A stretch of 33,002 bases of DNA from an uncultured Eubacterium sp. (GCF_945980375.1 NZ_CAMFQO010000020.1:1-33002), one strand, 5' to 3'. Numbered from the stretch's first letter, positions 22,940 through 31,852 are shown. Numbers and translations: made by a program. The notes: generated by a model not told the origin, from the sequence alone.

Positions 22940-24373
22940 ATGGATTATATTACCGTTTGTGGTCTTGAGGTTCATACAGAGCTTGCCACTAAAACAAAGA
23001 TTTTTTGCAACTGCACAACAGAATTCGGCGGTGAGCCAAATACTCATGTTTGTGAAATTTGCTCCGGTATGCCGGGCACCCTTCCCGTTGTAAACAAAAG
23101 GGTGGTTGAATTTGCAGTTCGTACCGGCCTTGCTCTTAACTGTGAGATTACACAGTACAATAAGTTTGACAGAAAAAATTATTTCTATCCCGATTTGCCA
23201 AAGGCATATCAAATTTCACAGCTTTATCTTCCTATTTGCAGAAACGGCTGGGTAGAAATCAACGATAGCATTAACGGCGGCAAAAAGAAGGTTAGAATAC
23301 ACGAAATCCATATGGAAGAAGACGCAGGTAAGCTTGTTCACGATGAGTGGACAGACAGCACGCTTGTAAACTATAACCGTTGCGGCGTTCCTCTTTTGGA
23401 AATTGTATCGGAGCCTGATATTGCAAGTGCTGATGAGGCAGTTGAGTATGTAGAAAAGCTTCGTGCCATTCTTCAGTTCTGCGGTGTGTCCGACTGTAAG
23501 ATGCAGGAGGGCTCGCTTCGTGCCGATGTTAATGTGTCCGTTATGAAAAAGGATGCAACCGAATACGGCACAAGAACCGAGATGAAGAACATCAACTCGT
23601 TTAAGGCTATCCACAATGCAATTGAGGCAGAGGCAGAGCGACAGATTGAAATTATCGAGGACGGCGGCAAGATTGTTCAGGAAACTCGTAGATGGGATGA
23701 CAGCAAGGGTGCTTCGTCTTCTATGAGAAGCAAGGAGGACGCACAGGACTATAAGTATTTCCCTGAGCCAGACCTTCCTCCGATTGAGCTTTCCAATGAG
23801 TATATTGAGCAAATCAGGACAACATTACCGGAGCTTCCTGAGGATAAAAAGGCACGTTATATCAGTGAGTATTCTCTTACCGAATACGATGCAAATATTC
23901 TCTGCTCGGATAAGGCTTACGCAAGCCTGTTTGATAAAACAGTAGAGATTACCAATAATCCAAAGGACTCTGCTCACTGGATTATGGGTGACCTTATGAA
24001 GCTTATGAATGACACTCAAACCCTTCCTGAAAACATTTCATTCAGGACAGAGAGCTTGGGCGAAATCATTAATCTTGTTAATACCAATAAGGTTTCGCGT
24101 GAATCTGCAAAAAAGGTGCTCAAGGCAGTGTTTGAACAGGATGTTATCCCCGAGGCATATGTAAAAGAGCATAATATGGAAATGGTATCCGATACAGGTG
24201 CCATTCAGTTTGTAATTGAGGAAATAATTGCCAATAATGAAAAGGCAGTGCAGGAATATAAAGAGGGTAAGGAAAAATCCTTCAACTTCCTTGTCGGCCA
24301 GTCTATGAGAGCATTAAAGGGCAAGGCTCCTTCAACAGAGGTAACCCGTATCCTTAAGGAATTGCTCGGTTAA
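22940..24373 (+). CDS. gatB: Asp/Glu-tRNA amidotransferase subunit B
   Basis: GatB binds misacylated Glu-tRNA-Gln or Asp-tRNA-Asn, activates the side chain with ATP and completes the amidation. The protein has 477 residues. The N-terminal kinase-like part holds VCGLEVHTELATKTKIFCNC, CEICSGMPGTLPVVNK, RKNYFYPDLPKAYQISQ and RCGVPLLEIVSEPDI; the helical and C-terminal tRNA-binding domains follow, ending FLVGQSMRALKGKAPSTEV. The Cys residues near the N-terminus (CNC...CEIC) match the zinc-binding set of bacterial GatB. TAGGAGG precedes the start. It ends the aspS unit, before a strong terminator. Confidence 0.97.
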   Translation: MDYITVCGLEVHTELATKTKIFCNCTTEFGGEPNTHVCEICSGMPGTLPVVNKRVVEFAVRTGLALNCEITQYNKFDRKNYFYPDLPKAYQISQLYLPICRNGWVEINDSINGGKKKVRIHEIHMEEDAGKLVHDEWTDSTLVNYNRCGVPLLEIVSEPDIASADEAVEYVEKLRAILQFCGVSDCKMQEGSLRADVNVSVMKKDATEYGTRTEMKNINSFKAIHNAIEAEAERQIEIIEDGGKIVQETRRWDDSKGASSSMRSKEDAQDYKYFPEPDLPPIELSNEYIEQIRTTLPELPEDKKARYISEYSLTEYDANILCSDKAYASLFDKTVEITNNPKDSAHWIMGDLMKLMNDTQTLPENISFRTESLGEIINLVNTNKVSRESAKKVLKAVFEQDVIPEAYVKEHNMEMVSDTGAIQFVIEEIIANNEKAVQEYKEGKEKSFNFLVGQSMRALKGKAPSTEVTRILKELLG

Positions 24374-24387
24374 AAAACAAAAAATAT

Positions 24388-24425
24388 AGACGTATCGAAG
24401 TAAGCTTTTCGATACGTCTTTTTGT
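24388..24425 (+). terminator. Terminator after gatB
   Basis: AGACGTATCGAA pairs with TTCGATACGTCT across a short loop and is followed by TTTTTG. It lies between convergent genes and may also serve the minus-strand transporter, since A-rich sequence precedes the stem. Confidence 0.9.
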
Positions 24426-24430
24426 TTTGT

Positions 24431-25831
24431 TTATTCGTTTTCTTCGCTTGCACGTTTCTTTACAATGAAATCGTGCACCGTGTCAGCAAGCTCGCCGTGC
24501 AGCTTGAATTTCGCCGTGAAAACTATGAGCGATGCCAAAATCAATACAGGAGGGACGGCAAAGCAGATAATGCCAATGCCTATTTTTGTGCTGTCGTTAA
24601 TTTGTTTTGTGGCAGATGTAATTTGCTCGTTGTAGTTCATCAATGCCAAGCCTCCAAACAAAACGAGAGTTTGGATGGTGTATGCCATTTTTTGCAAAAA
24701 GCCCTTCATAGAAAAGGTTATAGATTCGTTTCTTTCACCGTTTTTGTATTCGCCGTAGTCAACAATGTCGGCAAGGAATATTGTTTGACCTACAAACATT
24801 GCTGCAATACCTGTTGATGAAACAATGTATGCAATGTCAAGCGCGATGGTGATTTTAAGCACGGGGCCGAAAATGTACATTAATATATATCCTATTATAG
24901 TGGCAACAAGCGATATTTGATATATCGTTTTTTTGTTGAGCCATTTGGAAAGGATGGGTATTACAAGCAGACCGAGCACGGAGCCGACGGCACCGATTGT
25001 TTGGAACAGTGATTGTGCCTTTGGATTGCCAAGCACATCTGCAAAGTAGTATACTGCCGTGCCTGATGTCAGGTACCATCCGGCGTTTGACAGCATTGCA
25101 ACTATCATAAACACAACTAATTGGTCGTTGTGAGCGATTACCGAAAAGATTTTTTTGAACGAAAACTTTGACTTTTCACCGTAGACAACGTTTCTCTCCT
25201 TGGTTGTCAGCACACAGATTGTTGAAAATACTACAAGCAATATTGCAAGTATTCCCGCCCATCTTGAAAAGCCTGTTGCACTGTATCCCTTATCTGTCTT
25301 TATACCTGTTGAAAGCATGGGCAAAATGATAGGGGAGGCAACCGTAACGATACCCTGTCCGAGACCGGAGAAGGTTCTTGCAACCGTTGATACCATATTT
25401 CTGTCCTTCGGGTCGGATGTAAAGCTTGGTATCATACTCCAATACGGAATGTCAGCCATGGTATTTGTCATACCCCAAAGAATATACATTATACCTATAT
25501 ATACATATAAGGCTGTACCGCTTAATCCAAACCTTGTGAATAACAAAAACAGTACAACTGCGTTTGACATGGCACCGATAATTATCCAAGGTCTGTATTT
25601 GCCTTTTTTTGTTCTTGTGTTGTCAACGATTGTTCCCATCATAGGGTCGTTGATTCCGTCCCAAATCCTTGCAAGTGGGGTTAAAAGCAACAAAAATCCC
25701 TCTTTCAACCCTAAAACGCTTGATAAATAGTAGCTTAGGAACGAATAAAACATACCGTAGCTTAGGTCAAGACCTATTGCACCGACGCCAAATCCTATTT
25801 TTTCACCCCAAGTAGTTTTTCTTTCTTCCAT
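24431..25831 (-). CDS. GPH-family sugar:cation symporter
   Basis: The protein has 466 residues with about 12 membrane segments and belongs to the glycoside-pentoside-hexuronide:cation symporters (MelB-like) of the major facilitator superfamily. It begins TTWGEKIGFGVGAIGLDLSY and has the family motif RIWDGINDPMMGTIVDNTRT followed by KKGKYRPWIIIGA, with the Asp residues used for cation and sugar coupling. DIPYWSMIPSFTSDPKDRN and DYGEYKNGERNESITFSMKG are also typical. The substrate cannot be read from sequence. No glycosidase gene is adjacent. The ribosome-binding site is weak, but a good sigma-A promoter lies 36 bases upstream. It is transcribed alone, convergent with gatB. Confidence 0.9.
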   Translation of the reverse strand: MEERKTTWGEKIGFGVGAIGLDLSYGMFYSFLSYYLSSVLGLKEGFLLLLTPLARIWDGINDPMMGTIVDNTRTKKGKYRPWIIIGAMSNAVVLFLLFTRFGLSGTALYVYIGIMYILWGMTNTMADIPYWSMIPSFTSDPKDRNMVSTVARTFSGLGQGIVTVASPIILPMLSTGIKTDKGYSATGFSRWAGILAILLVVFSTICVLTTKERNVVYGEKSKFSFKKIFSVIAHNDQLVVFMIVAMLSNAGWYLTSGTAVYYFADVLGNPKAQSLFQTIGAVGSVLGLLVIPILSKWLNKKTIYQISLVATIIGYILMYIFGPVLKITIALDIAYIVSSTGIAAMFVGQTIFLADIVDYGEYKNGERNESITFSMKGFLQKMAYTIQTLVLFGGLALMNYNEQITSATKQINDSTKIGIGIICFAVPPVLILASLIVFTAKFKLHGELADTVHDFIVKKRASEENE

Positions 25832-25866
25832 TTCATCACTCTGCCTTTTGAAGATAATATAGGTGT

Positions 25867-25895
25867 ATTATATCATACCTATTAACATTTGGCAA
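25867..25895 (-). promoter_or_regulatory. Sigma-A promoter of the GPH transporter
   Basis: On the minus strand TTGCCA (25895-25890) and TATAAT (25872-25867) are 17 bases apart. No obvious operator palindrome or cre site is seen next to it. Confidence 0.75.
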
Positions 25896-25973
25896 ACACA
25901 AAAGGTTACAAAATAATTACAAATTTGTAATTAAACTTTAACCAATTCAAAAGGCTTTTGCTGAAAAAAATCC

Positions 25974-26002
25974 TTGACTTAGTGCATTGTTACTATTATA
26001 AT
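25974..26002 (+). promoter_or_regulatory. Sigma-A promoter of the mraZ (division/cell wall) cluster
   Basis: TTGACT (25974-25979) and TATAAT (25997-26002) are 17 bases apart. The leader to mraZ is about 108 bases. Confidence 0.85.
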
Positions 26003-26070
26003 GAAAGCATACGGTGGTGCAAAAACCCATAAAGTGTATCTAAAAAACATAATTTTCCCTAAATTTTCAT

Positions 26071-26105
26071 TGATTTGTGGAGAGATTAGACTGATTTGAG
26101 GAAGG
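26071..26105 (+). promoter_or_regulatory. 14-nt imperfect direct repeats before mraZ
   Basis: TGATTTGTGGAGAG (26071-26084) and TGATTTGAGGAAGG (26092-26105) agree at 11 of 14 positions with a 21-base period. The second includes the mraZ ribosome-binding site. MraZ is known to bind short G-rich direct repeats ahead of its own gene, so these may be its boxes; the sequence fits only loosely. Confidence 0.3.
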
Positions 26106-26116
26106 AGGATGCTTTT

Positions 26117-26566
26117 ATGGACAATTATTTATACGGTCACAGAGTGCATAAGCTTGATGCAAAAAGCCGTATTGCCATTCCGTCTCATATGCGTTCTCGC
26201 CTTGGTGATGAGTTTATTGCGTCGCTCGGTCTCGGTGATTTTATTTCGCTTTATCCGCAGGATCAGTGGGAGGAGCTTCTTAAAAATGTTCAGCAAAGCA
26301 AGCTCCCGACAGAAAAGAAGAAAAAGGTATCAATGTATCTTGTGTCATCTGCGGACAAGGTGTCACTTGATACACAGGGCAGACTTCTTATTAATGATCG
26401 CCTGAAGGACAAGGTTTCCCTTACAGGTGAAAAGGAAGCCGTCGTTTTCGGTAATATCAACCATATTGAAATATGGAACAAGTCTATGTTTGAGGCTCAG
26501 GTTGAGTCTATCAGCAAGGATGAGGTAATTGATATTATGGACGAGCTTAACGGCTTGGGTATTTGA
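26117..26566 (+). CDS. mraZ: Division/cell wall cluster regulator MraZ
   Basis: MraZ is a ring-forming DNA-binding regulator of the dcw cluster. The protein has 149 residues, close to the usual 143. It has two AbrB-like half domains: GHRVHKLDAKSRIAIPSHMR near the N-terminus and SADKVSLDTQGRLLINDRLK in the second half, each with the DxKxR/DxQGR-type motif. ATG 26117 is chosen because GAAGGAGG (26101-26108) precedes it at 8 bases; the longer frame from 26096 would overlap that site. rsmH starts one base after its stop, the usual arrangement. Confidence 0.95.
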   Translation: MDNYLYGHRVHKLDAKSRIAIPSHMRSRLGDEFIASLGLGDFISLYPQDQWEELLKNVQQSKLPTEKKKKVSMYLVSSADKVSLDTQGRLLINDRLKDKVSLTGEKEAVVFGNINHIEIWNKSMFEAQVESISKDEVIDIMDELNGLGI

Positions 26567-26567
26567 T

Positions 26568-27482
26568 ATGGAGTTTGTTCATAAAAGTGTGCTGTTTGAT
26601 GAATCTATCGATTCGTTAAATATAGATGATAGCAAAACAATAGTTGACGGTACGGCAGGTGGCGGAGGTCATTCACGTGCAATAGCTGCAAAGGCAGGCA
26701 GGCTTATTGCCATAGACCAAGACCCTGACGCGATAAGGGTTTTGCACGAACGCCTCGATGATTTGGGAAATGTCACTATTGTTCAAAGCAATTTTTCCAA
26801 TGTGGATCAAGTCTTGAAGGAGCTAAATGTAGCATCTATCGACGGAATGTTACTTGATTTGGGAGTAAGCTCCTTCCAGCTTGATACTGCGGACAGAGGC
26901 TTTTCTTATCATAAGGACGCACCTCTTGATATGCGTATGAGCAAATCGGGGCTTAGTGCAAAAGATGTGGTAAACACCTACAGCGAGGAAGAGCTTGCAA
27001 ATATCCTCTTTAAGTACGGTGAAGAAAAGTTCGCACGCAGAATTGCAAGGAACATTGTTCTTGCCAGACAGGACAGGCCTATAGAAACAACGGGTGAGCT
27101 TGTTGAAATAATAAAGGCTTCGTATCCAAAGGCAAAAATGCGTGATTCTCATCCGGCAAGAAAAACCTTTCAGGCTATCAGAATAGAGGTAAACGCAGAG
27201 CTTGATGTTCTTGAAAAAGCACTTGACAAAGCACTTGAGTGTCTTGCACCGGGAGGCAGACTGTCCGTTATAACCTTCCATTCGCTTGAGGATAGGATAG
27301 TTAAGGAACGATTTAATCAATGGGCAAACCCTTGCACCTGCCCAAAGGAATTTCCGGTTTGTGTTTGCGGAAAAAAGCCGCTTGGCAAATTGGTGTTTAA
27401 GTCAAAGGCTCCTACAGCTGCCGAGCTTGAGGAAAATCCGAGAGCAAGGTCATCAAGATTAAGGTGCTTTGAAAAGTTTTAG
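26568..27482 (+). CDS. rsmH: 16S rRNA (cytosine-1402-N4)-methyltransferase
   Basis: RsmH (MraW) methylates N4 of C1402 in 16S rRNA with SAM. The protein has 304 residues, the usual size. It begins MEFVHKSVLFDESIDSL; motif I is VDGTAGGGGHSRAIAAKAG; next come MLLDLGVSSFQLDTADRGFS and PLDMRMSKSG; the C-terminal half has HPARKTFQAIRIEVNAEL, ITFHSLEDRIVKERF and the Cys-rich NPCTCPKEFPVCVCGKKP, ending ARSSRLRCFEK. ATG 26568 follows the mraZ stop by one base. The frame is open to 26529 inside mraZ, which is rejected. Confidence 0.97.
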   Translation: MEFVHKSVLFDESIDSLNIDDSKTIVDGTAGGGGHSRAIAAKAGRLIAIDQDPDAIRVLHERLDDLGNVTIVQSNFSNVDQVLKELNVASIDGMLLDLGVSSFQLDTADRGFSYHKDAPLDMRMSKSGLSAKDVVNTYSEEELANILFKYGEEKFARRIARNIVLARQDRPIETTGELVEIIKASYPKAKMRDSHPARKTFQAIRIEVNAELDVLEKALDKALECLAPGGRLSVITFHSLEDRIVKERFNQWANPCTCPKEFPVCVCGKKPLGKLVFKSKAPTAAELEENPRARSSRLRCFEKF

Positions 27483-27514
27483 AATTATAATGAAACGAAA
27501 CGGAGGTGAATATA

Positions 27515-28063
27515 GTGACAAATACAAATGATTTTCGCAGATACTCATATCAAAGCGACACATCGTATATGATTGATGGCTTTAATTTGAGCCGTTCTTC
27601 TGCTGCACCAAAGCGCAGGCAGGAGCAGCACGAGCAGGAGGATGCCAACCTTAAGCTTCGCGAAAACAGTAAAATAAAAAGTGCAGATCAAATAAAGCAC
27701 GAGCAGGCACTTTGCACAAAAAGAGCAGCGGCACTTTTGCTGTGTGCAGTTATGGTTATTGCGTTTGTAGGATTAACACTGTATTCATTCGCCGTAAAAA
27801 ATGAGCTTACAAGAGAAATTTCCTCTGTAAAGGTTGATATAGCAAATGCACAGAGCGAAAACATCAGTCTTCAAAGTCAGCTTGATGCGATGGTGTCTAT
27901 CAGCATGATTGATGACTATGCGGTGAATAAGCTTCATATGACAAAGATGAAATCCAATCAGGTTCAGTATATGGATGTTGAACAGTACAAGCAGGATTAT
28001 ATGAATAGGATAAACCAAAACAAAACTCTTGCCCAAAAGCAGTTAAGTAATAAATCAAAATAA
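27515..28063 (+). CDS. ftsL: Cell division protein FtsL-like
   Basis: The protein has 182 residues. A long polar cytoplasmic part (about 1-75) rich in Arg, Gln and Glu is followed by one membrane segment (about 77-98, AALLLCAVMVIAFVGLTLYS) and an extracytoplasmic coiled coil (NELTREISSVKVDIANAQSE, NISLQSQLDAMVSISMIDDY) ending with the AVNKLHMTKMKSNQVQYM block typical of FtsL/DivIC-like proteins. FtsL works with DivIC and DivIB to activate the septal transpeptidase and FtsW. GTG 27515 is chosen: GGAGG (27502-27506) is 8 bases upstream, while GTG 27506 lies on that site. Position between rsmH and the transpeptidase gene supports the call. Confidence 0.85.
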   Translation: MTNTNDFRRYSYQSDTSYMIDGFNLSRSSAAPKRRQEQHEQEDANLKLRENSKIKSADQIKHEQALCTKRAAALLLCAVMVIAFVGLTLYSFAVKNELTREISSVKVDIANAQSENISLQSQLDAMVSISMIDDYAVNKLHMTKMKSNQVQYMDVEQYKQDYMNRINQNKTLAQKQLSNKSK

Positions 28064-28077
28064 TATGCGTACTATTA

Positions 28078-28103
28078 AGAGAGTCGGAAATTTCCTACTC
28101 TCT
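28078..28103. repeat. Palindrome between ftsL and the transpeptidase gene
   Basis: AGAGAGT and ACTCTCT enclose a perfect palindrome GGAAATTTCC, with one mismatched pair between. There is no T run directly after it (AAAATGCTTTTTT follows), so it is a weak terminator at best, or an mRNA processing or stability hairpin within the dcw transcript. Confidence 0.6.
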
Positions 28104-28172
28104 AAAATGCTTTTTTATAGGACTGAAAAATCGGTCGATTTTTATGATATATGAGAAAACGAGGTGATAATA

Positions 28173-30386
28173 ATGGCATGGGATTTTAACAAGCAGGGCA
28201 TAAGAAGGCTTGCGATTTTGGCCTTTATTATCGCTTTTCTTTTTTCGCTTGATGCGTTCAGGGTATTTTACATTTCTACCGTTAAGGGCGATGAATTTGC
28301 CGCCAAGGCAGAAAGCCAACAGCTCAGCGACCTTGAAATTGAGGCAAAGCGAGGCTCAATATATGACAGTGACGGCAATGTCCTTGCACAGTCGGCAACA
28401 ACATGGAATATTTTTCTTGACCCTCTTAACATTACAGACGGCAAAAGAGATACGGTTGTTAACGGCCTTGCAGAGATTTTGAAGCTTGATGATGAGGAAA
28501 AGGCAGAGCTTTTGGAAAAAAGCAAAAAGAATACCCACTATGCCGTTATAGCAGAGCAGGTTGAAAATGACATCAAGGAAGAAATAACACAGTTCAAAAT
28601 TGATAACAAGCTGTCAAATATGATAGGCACGGAGCAAAACACAAAGCGATACTATCCCTACGGACAGTTTGCATCAAATGTTCTTGGCTTTACGGGTGAC
28701 GACAATCAAGGACTTTACGGCCTGGAATACTATTATGACGACACGCTAAAGGGCACAAACGGCAGAATCATTACTGTTAAGGATGCTCAAAAGCACAATC
28801 TGCCTACAGATTACGAAACCTCCATTGATGCGGTTGACGGTAATTCACTTGTGCTATCTCTTAACCAAAATATTCAGTACACCCTTGAAAAAGACCTTTC
28901 GGCAACTATGAACGAGTACAAGGCAAAGGGTGCCTACGGTGTTGTAATGAACTGCAAAACAGGCGCAGTGCTTGCCCTTGCATCACTACCTGATTATGAT
29001 TGCAATGAGCCATACAAGCTTACGTATTCAAAGGATATTAAGGCGATAGAAAAAATCACCGATGATGAAGAAAAGACTGCGGCAAAATCACAGGCCATTC
29101 AAAATCAGTGGAACAACTTTGTAACATCGGGAACATATGAGCCGGGCTCGGTTTTCAAAACCTTTATTGCGGCCGAGGCTCTTGAAGAAAACGTTGCAAC
29201 GTTAAAGACAACATACACCTGCACGGGCTCAATCAGGGTTAAGGATTATGTTATGAAGTGCCACTATCATCCCGGTCACGGTACGGAAACCTTTACGCAG
29301 GGATTGGAAAATTCCTGCAACCCGTTCTTTATCACAATAGGTCAAAAGCTCGGCGTACATAATTATTTCAAGTACTTTGACGCGTTTGGCTTTACTCAAA
29401 AAACAGGCATTGACCTTCCGGGCGAGGCAGGCTCGCAGTACTATAAGGAAAATCAGTACGGTATCGTTGAGCTCTCGTCTGCATCCTTTGGTCAGTCAAA
29501 CAGCCTTACTCCAATTCAGCTTTGCACAGGTCTTTGCGCAATAGCAAACGGCGGTACACTTCTCAAGCCGTATGTTGTTGACCATATAATTGACTCAAAC
29601 GGCAACACGGTAAAGAAAACTCAACCAACAGAGGTAAGACGTGTAATCAGCGAGGAAACCTCCAAAACCGTTCGCCAAATGATGAAATCGGTTGTTGATA
29701 ACGGTACGGGCAAAAACGGCTACGTTGCCGGCTATCGTGTGGGAGGCAAAACGGGTACATCAACAAAGCTTGCCGAATCTACCGATGACAAAACAAAGTA
29801 CATTGTGTCGTTTGCGGCAATCGCACCTGCTGATGATCCGCAGGTTGCAATGCTTATCATTATGGATGAGCCAAATCAGGATTTGGGTGGCGGTGCGTTG
29901 TGTGCACCAATCGCAGCACAGGTAGTTCAAACCTGTATGCAGGAAATGAATATTGAGCCGGAGTATGATGAAAAGGAAAGCAAAAATCTTTCCGTATACA
30001 CTCCAAATGTAATCGGTAAAAGTATAAGCGATGCCAAGGCAACGCTTAACGATAAAAACCTTAAGTATCGAGTAATAGGTGACGGCAAGAAGGTTCTTCG
30101 TCAATCTCCTGCCTCATCATCAACAATTCCTACAAACGGCACGGTTGTTTTGTACACCGAAAAGGGAGAGAAAAAAACCGTAACCGTTCCCGACTTTATA
30201 GGCTTGACCGTTTCCGAGGCAAATTCACTTGCTTCCGAATACGGATTAAATGTTGAAATCAGCGGTATTAATCTTTCTGCATCAAATGTTGTTGCATATA
30301 AGCAGAGCACGGAAAAGGGTCAAACCGTTTCTGCCGGCACTGTAATTACCGTTTCGTTTAAGAATACAAATTCAGTTCTTGACTGA
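28173..30386 (+). CDS. PASTA-containing peptidoglycan transpeptidase (class B PBP; FtsI/SpoVD-like)
   Basis: The protein has 738 residues. One membrane segment (about 11-30) leads to the dimerisation domain with IEAKRGSIYDSDGNVLAQS. The transpeptidase domain has all three active-site motifs: SVFK with the nucleophile Ser326, SCN at about 381 and KTG at about 526. The C-terminus (about 608-735) carries two PASTA domains (VYTPNVIGKSISDAKATLND and VTVPDFIGLTVSEANSLASE). Class B enzymes of this type crosslink septal or spore cortex peptidoglycan. In Bacillus, pbpB and spoVD stand side by side before murE; here one gene fills that place, so it may be the sole FtsI or the SpoVD of this cluster. ATG 28173 has GAGGT (28161-28165); GTG 28164 lies on that site. 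Confidence 0.93.
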   Translation: MAWDFNKQGIRRLAILAFIIAFLFSLDAFRVFYISTVKGDEFAAKAESQQLSDLEIEAKRGSIYDSDGNVLAQSATTWNIFLDPLNITDGKRDTVVNGLAEILKLDDEEKAELLEKSKKNTHYAVIAEQVENDIKEEITQFKIDNKLSNMIGTEQNTKRYYPYGQFASNVLGFTGDDNQGLYGLEYYYDDTLKGTNGRIITVKDAQKHNLPTDYETSIDAVDGNSLVLSLNQNIQYTLEKDLSATMNEYKAKGAYGVVMNCKTGAVLALASLPDYDCNEPYKLTYSKDIKAIEKITDDEEKTAAKSQAIQNQWNNFVTSGTYEPGSVFKTFIAAEALEENVATLKTTYTCTGSIRVKDYVMKCHYHPGHGTETFTQGLENSCNPFFITIGQKLGVHNYFKYFDAFGFTQKTGIDLPGEAGSQYYKENQYGIVELSSASFGQSNSLTPIQLCTGLCAIANGGTLLKPYVVDHIIDSNGNTVKKTQPTEVRRVISEETSKTVRQMMKSVVDNGTGKNGYVAGYRVGGKTGTSTKLAESTDDKTKYIVSFAAIAPADDPQVAMLIIMDEPNQDLGGGALCAPIAAQVVQTCMQEMNIEPEYDEKESKNLSVYTPNVIGKSISDAKATLNDKNLKYRVIGDGKKVLRQSPASSSTIPTNGTVVLYTEKGEKKTVTVPDFIGLTVSEANSLASEYGLNVEISGINLSASNVVAYKQSTEKGQTVSAGTVITVSFKNTNSVLD

Positions 30387-30412
30387 TACTATACATATAT
30401 AGGAGCAATGAT

Positions 30413-31852
30413 ATGAAGCTTTCACAGATTTTGAAGAATGTTAGGGTAAAAAATGAATATACCGACAGGGAGGTTACGGATGTCACCTCTGATTCAAGGC
30501 AGGTAAAGGAGGGCTTTTTGTTTGTTTGCATTAAGGGTGCGTCGTTTGACGGTCACTCCGTTGCACAGCAAATGCTCGACATTGGTGCCGTTGCAGTTGT
30601 TTGCGAATATGATTTAGGTGTGGAAAATCAAATTATTGTTGATGACACACGCAAGGCATATTCTCCGATTTGTGCATCATTTTTCGGCAATCCTGCCGAC
30701 AGCCTAAAGCTTATAGGTCTGACAGGTACAAACGGTAAAACAACCACAACCTTTTTGATTAAGCAGATTTTGGAGAATGTGGGCAAAAAGGTAGGTCTTA
30801 TAGGCACTGTTCAAAATATGGTAGGTGATGAGGTTTACCCGGCACATTACACAACTCCCGATCCTCACGAGCTTCAGTCACTATTTAGAAAAATGGTTGA
30901 TGCAGGCTGTGAATACTGCATTATGGAGGTATCGTCACAGGCTCTTGCACAGGGCAGAGTAGAGGGAATACATTTTCATATCGGTGCTTTTACAAATCTT
31001 ACACAGGATCATCTTGATTATCATAAAACATGGGAAAACTACTTTGAGTCTAAAAAGCTTTTGTTTAAGGCTTGTGACTGTGCGGTAACAAATCTTGATG
31101 ATGAATACGGCTTAAAAATTGTTGACGGATGTGATTGTAGGGTTGTTACCTACGGTGTTGACAATATGAAGGCAGATTTTGTTGCACGAAATGTAGGATT
31201 TTCCGCAAACGGTGTCAGGTACGACCTTGTAGGTGAAAAAATGGGCAGAGTAAGCTGTCCTATTCCGGGTAGATTCAGCGTGTATAATTCACTTTGTGCC
31301 ACCTCTGTTGCTTTGACCCTCGGCGTTGATTTTACGGATGTGCTTGAGGCAATATCAAAGTCAAAGGGCGTTAAGGGCAGAATAGAGGTTGTGCCTACTC
31401 CCAATCAAAATTATACTGTAATTATAGATTATGCTCATTCACCCGACGGCTTGGAAAATATCATCTCATCTCTTAAGGAAATTGCAAACGGCAGAGTTGT
31501 AACTGTATTCGGCTGCGGCGGAGACAGAGATAGAACAAAGCGCCCAAAGATGGGAAAGATTGCCGCAGAGCTTTCTGATTTTTGTGTTGTAACATCTGAT
31601 AACCCGAGAAGTGAAAATCCATCTGCAATTATTGAGGATATTCTTGAGGGTATGAAGGATACCACAACACCGTATGAGGTTGTTGAAAACAGAAAGGAGG
31701 CTATTGCCTGGGCAATGAAAAATGCACAGCCTAACGACATTATTCTTCTTGCAGGCAAGGGCCACGAAACCTATCAGATTCTTCCAACCGGAACAATTCA
31801 TTTTGATGAAAGAGAAGCGGTTGCAGAGGTTTTAGAGGAACTAAATAAATAA
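30413..31852 (+). CDS. murE: UDP-MurNAc-L-Ala-D-Glu--meso-diaminopimelate ligase
   Basis: MurE adds the third amino acid to the peptidoglycan stem peptide with ATP, in the cytoplasm. The protein has 479 residues. Domains run N-terminal UDP-binding (DVTSDSRQVKEGFLFVCIKG), central ATPase (LIGLTGTNGKTTTTFLIKQI, EVSSQALAQGRVEGI, FTNLTQDHLDYH) and C-terminal (DYAHSPDGLENIISSL, FGCGGDRDRTKRPKM). The DNPR motif at about residues 396-399 is the marker of meso-diaminopimelate rather than lysine, so the wall is predicted to be of the mDAP type. AGGAG precedes the start. Its stop overlaps the murF start by one base. Confidence 0.97.
   Translation: MKLSQILKNVRVKNEYTDREVTDVTSDSRQVKEGFLFVCIKGASFDGHSVAQQMLDIGAVAVVCEYDLGVENQIIVDDTRKAYSPICASFFGNPADSLKLIGLTGTNGKTTTTFLIKQILENVGKKVGLIGTVQNMVGDEVYPAHYTTPDPHELQSLFRKMVDAGCEYCIMEVSSQALAQGRVEGIHFHIGAFTNLTQDHLDYHKTWENYFESKKLLFKACDCAVTNLDDEYGLKIVDGCDCRVVTYGVDNMKADFVARNVGFSANGVRYDLVGEKMGRVSCPIPGRFSVYNSLCATSVALTLGVDFTDVLEAISKSKGVKGRIEVVPTPNQNYTVIIDYAHSPDGLENIISSLKEIANGRVVTVFGCGGDRDRTKRPKMGKIAAELSDFCVVTSDNPRSENPSAIIEDILEGMKDTTTPYEVVENRKEAIAWAMKNAQPNDIILLAGKGHETYQILPTGTIHFDEREAVAEVLEELNK

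Noticed and set aside
24422-25730. Plus-strand open frames over the GPH transporter
   Set aside because: They are antisense shadows of a clearly recognised membrane protein and lack ribosome-binding sites.
26003-26116. Riboswitch in the mraZ leader
   Set aside because: No strong stems or known aptamer core are visible; only short direct repeats.
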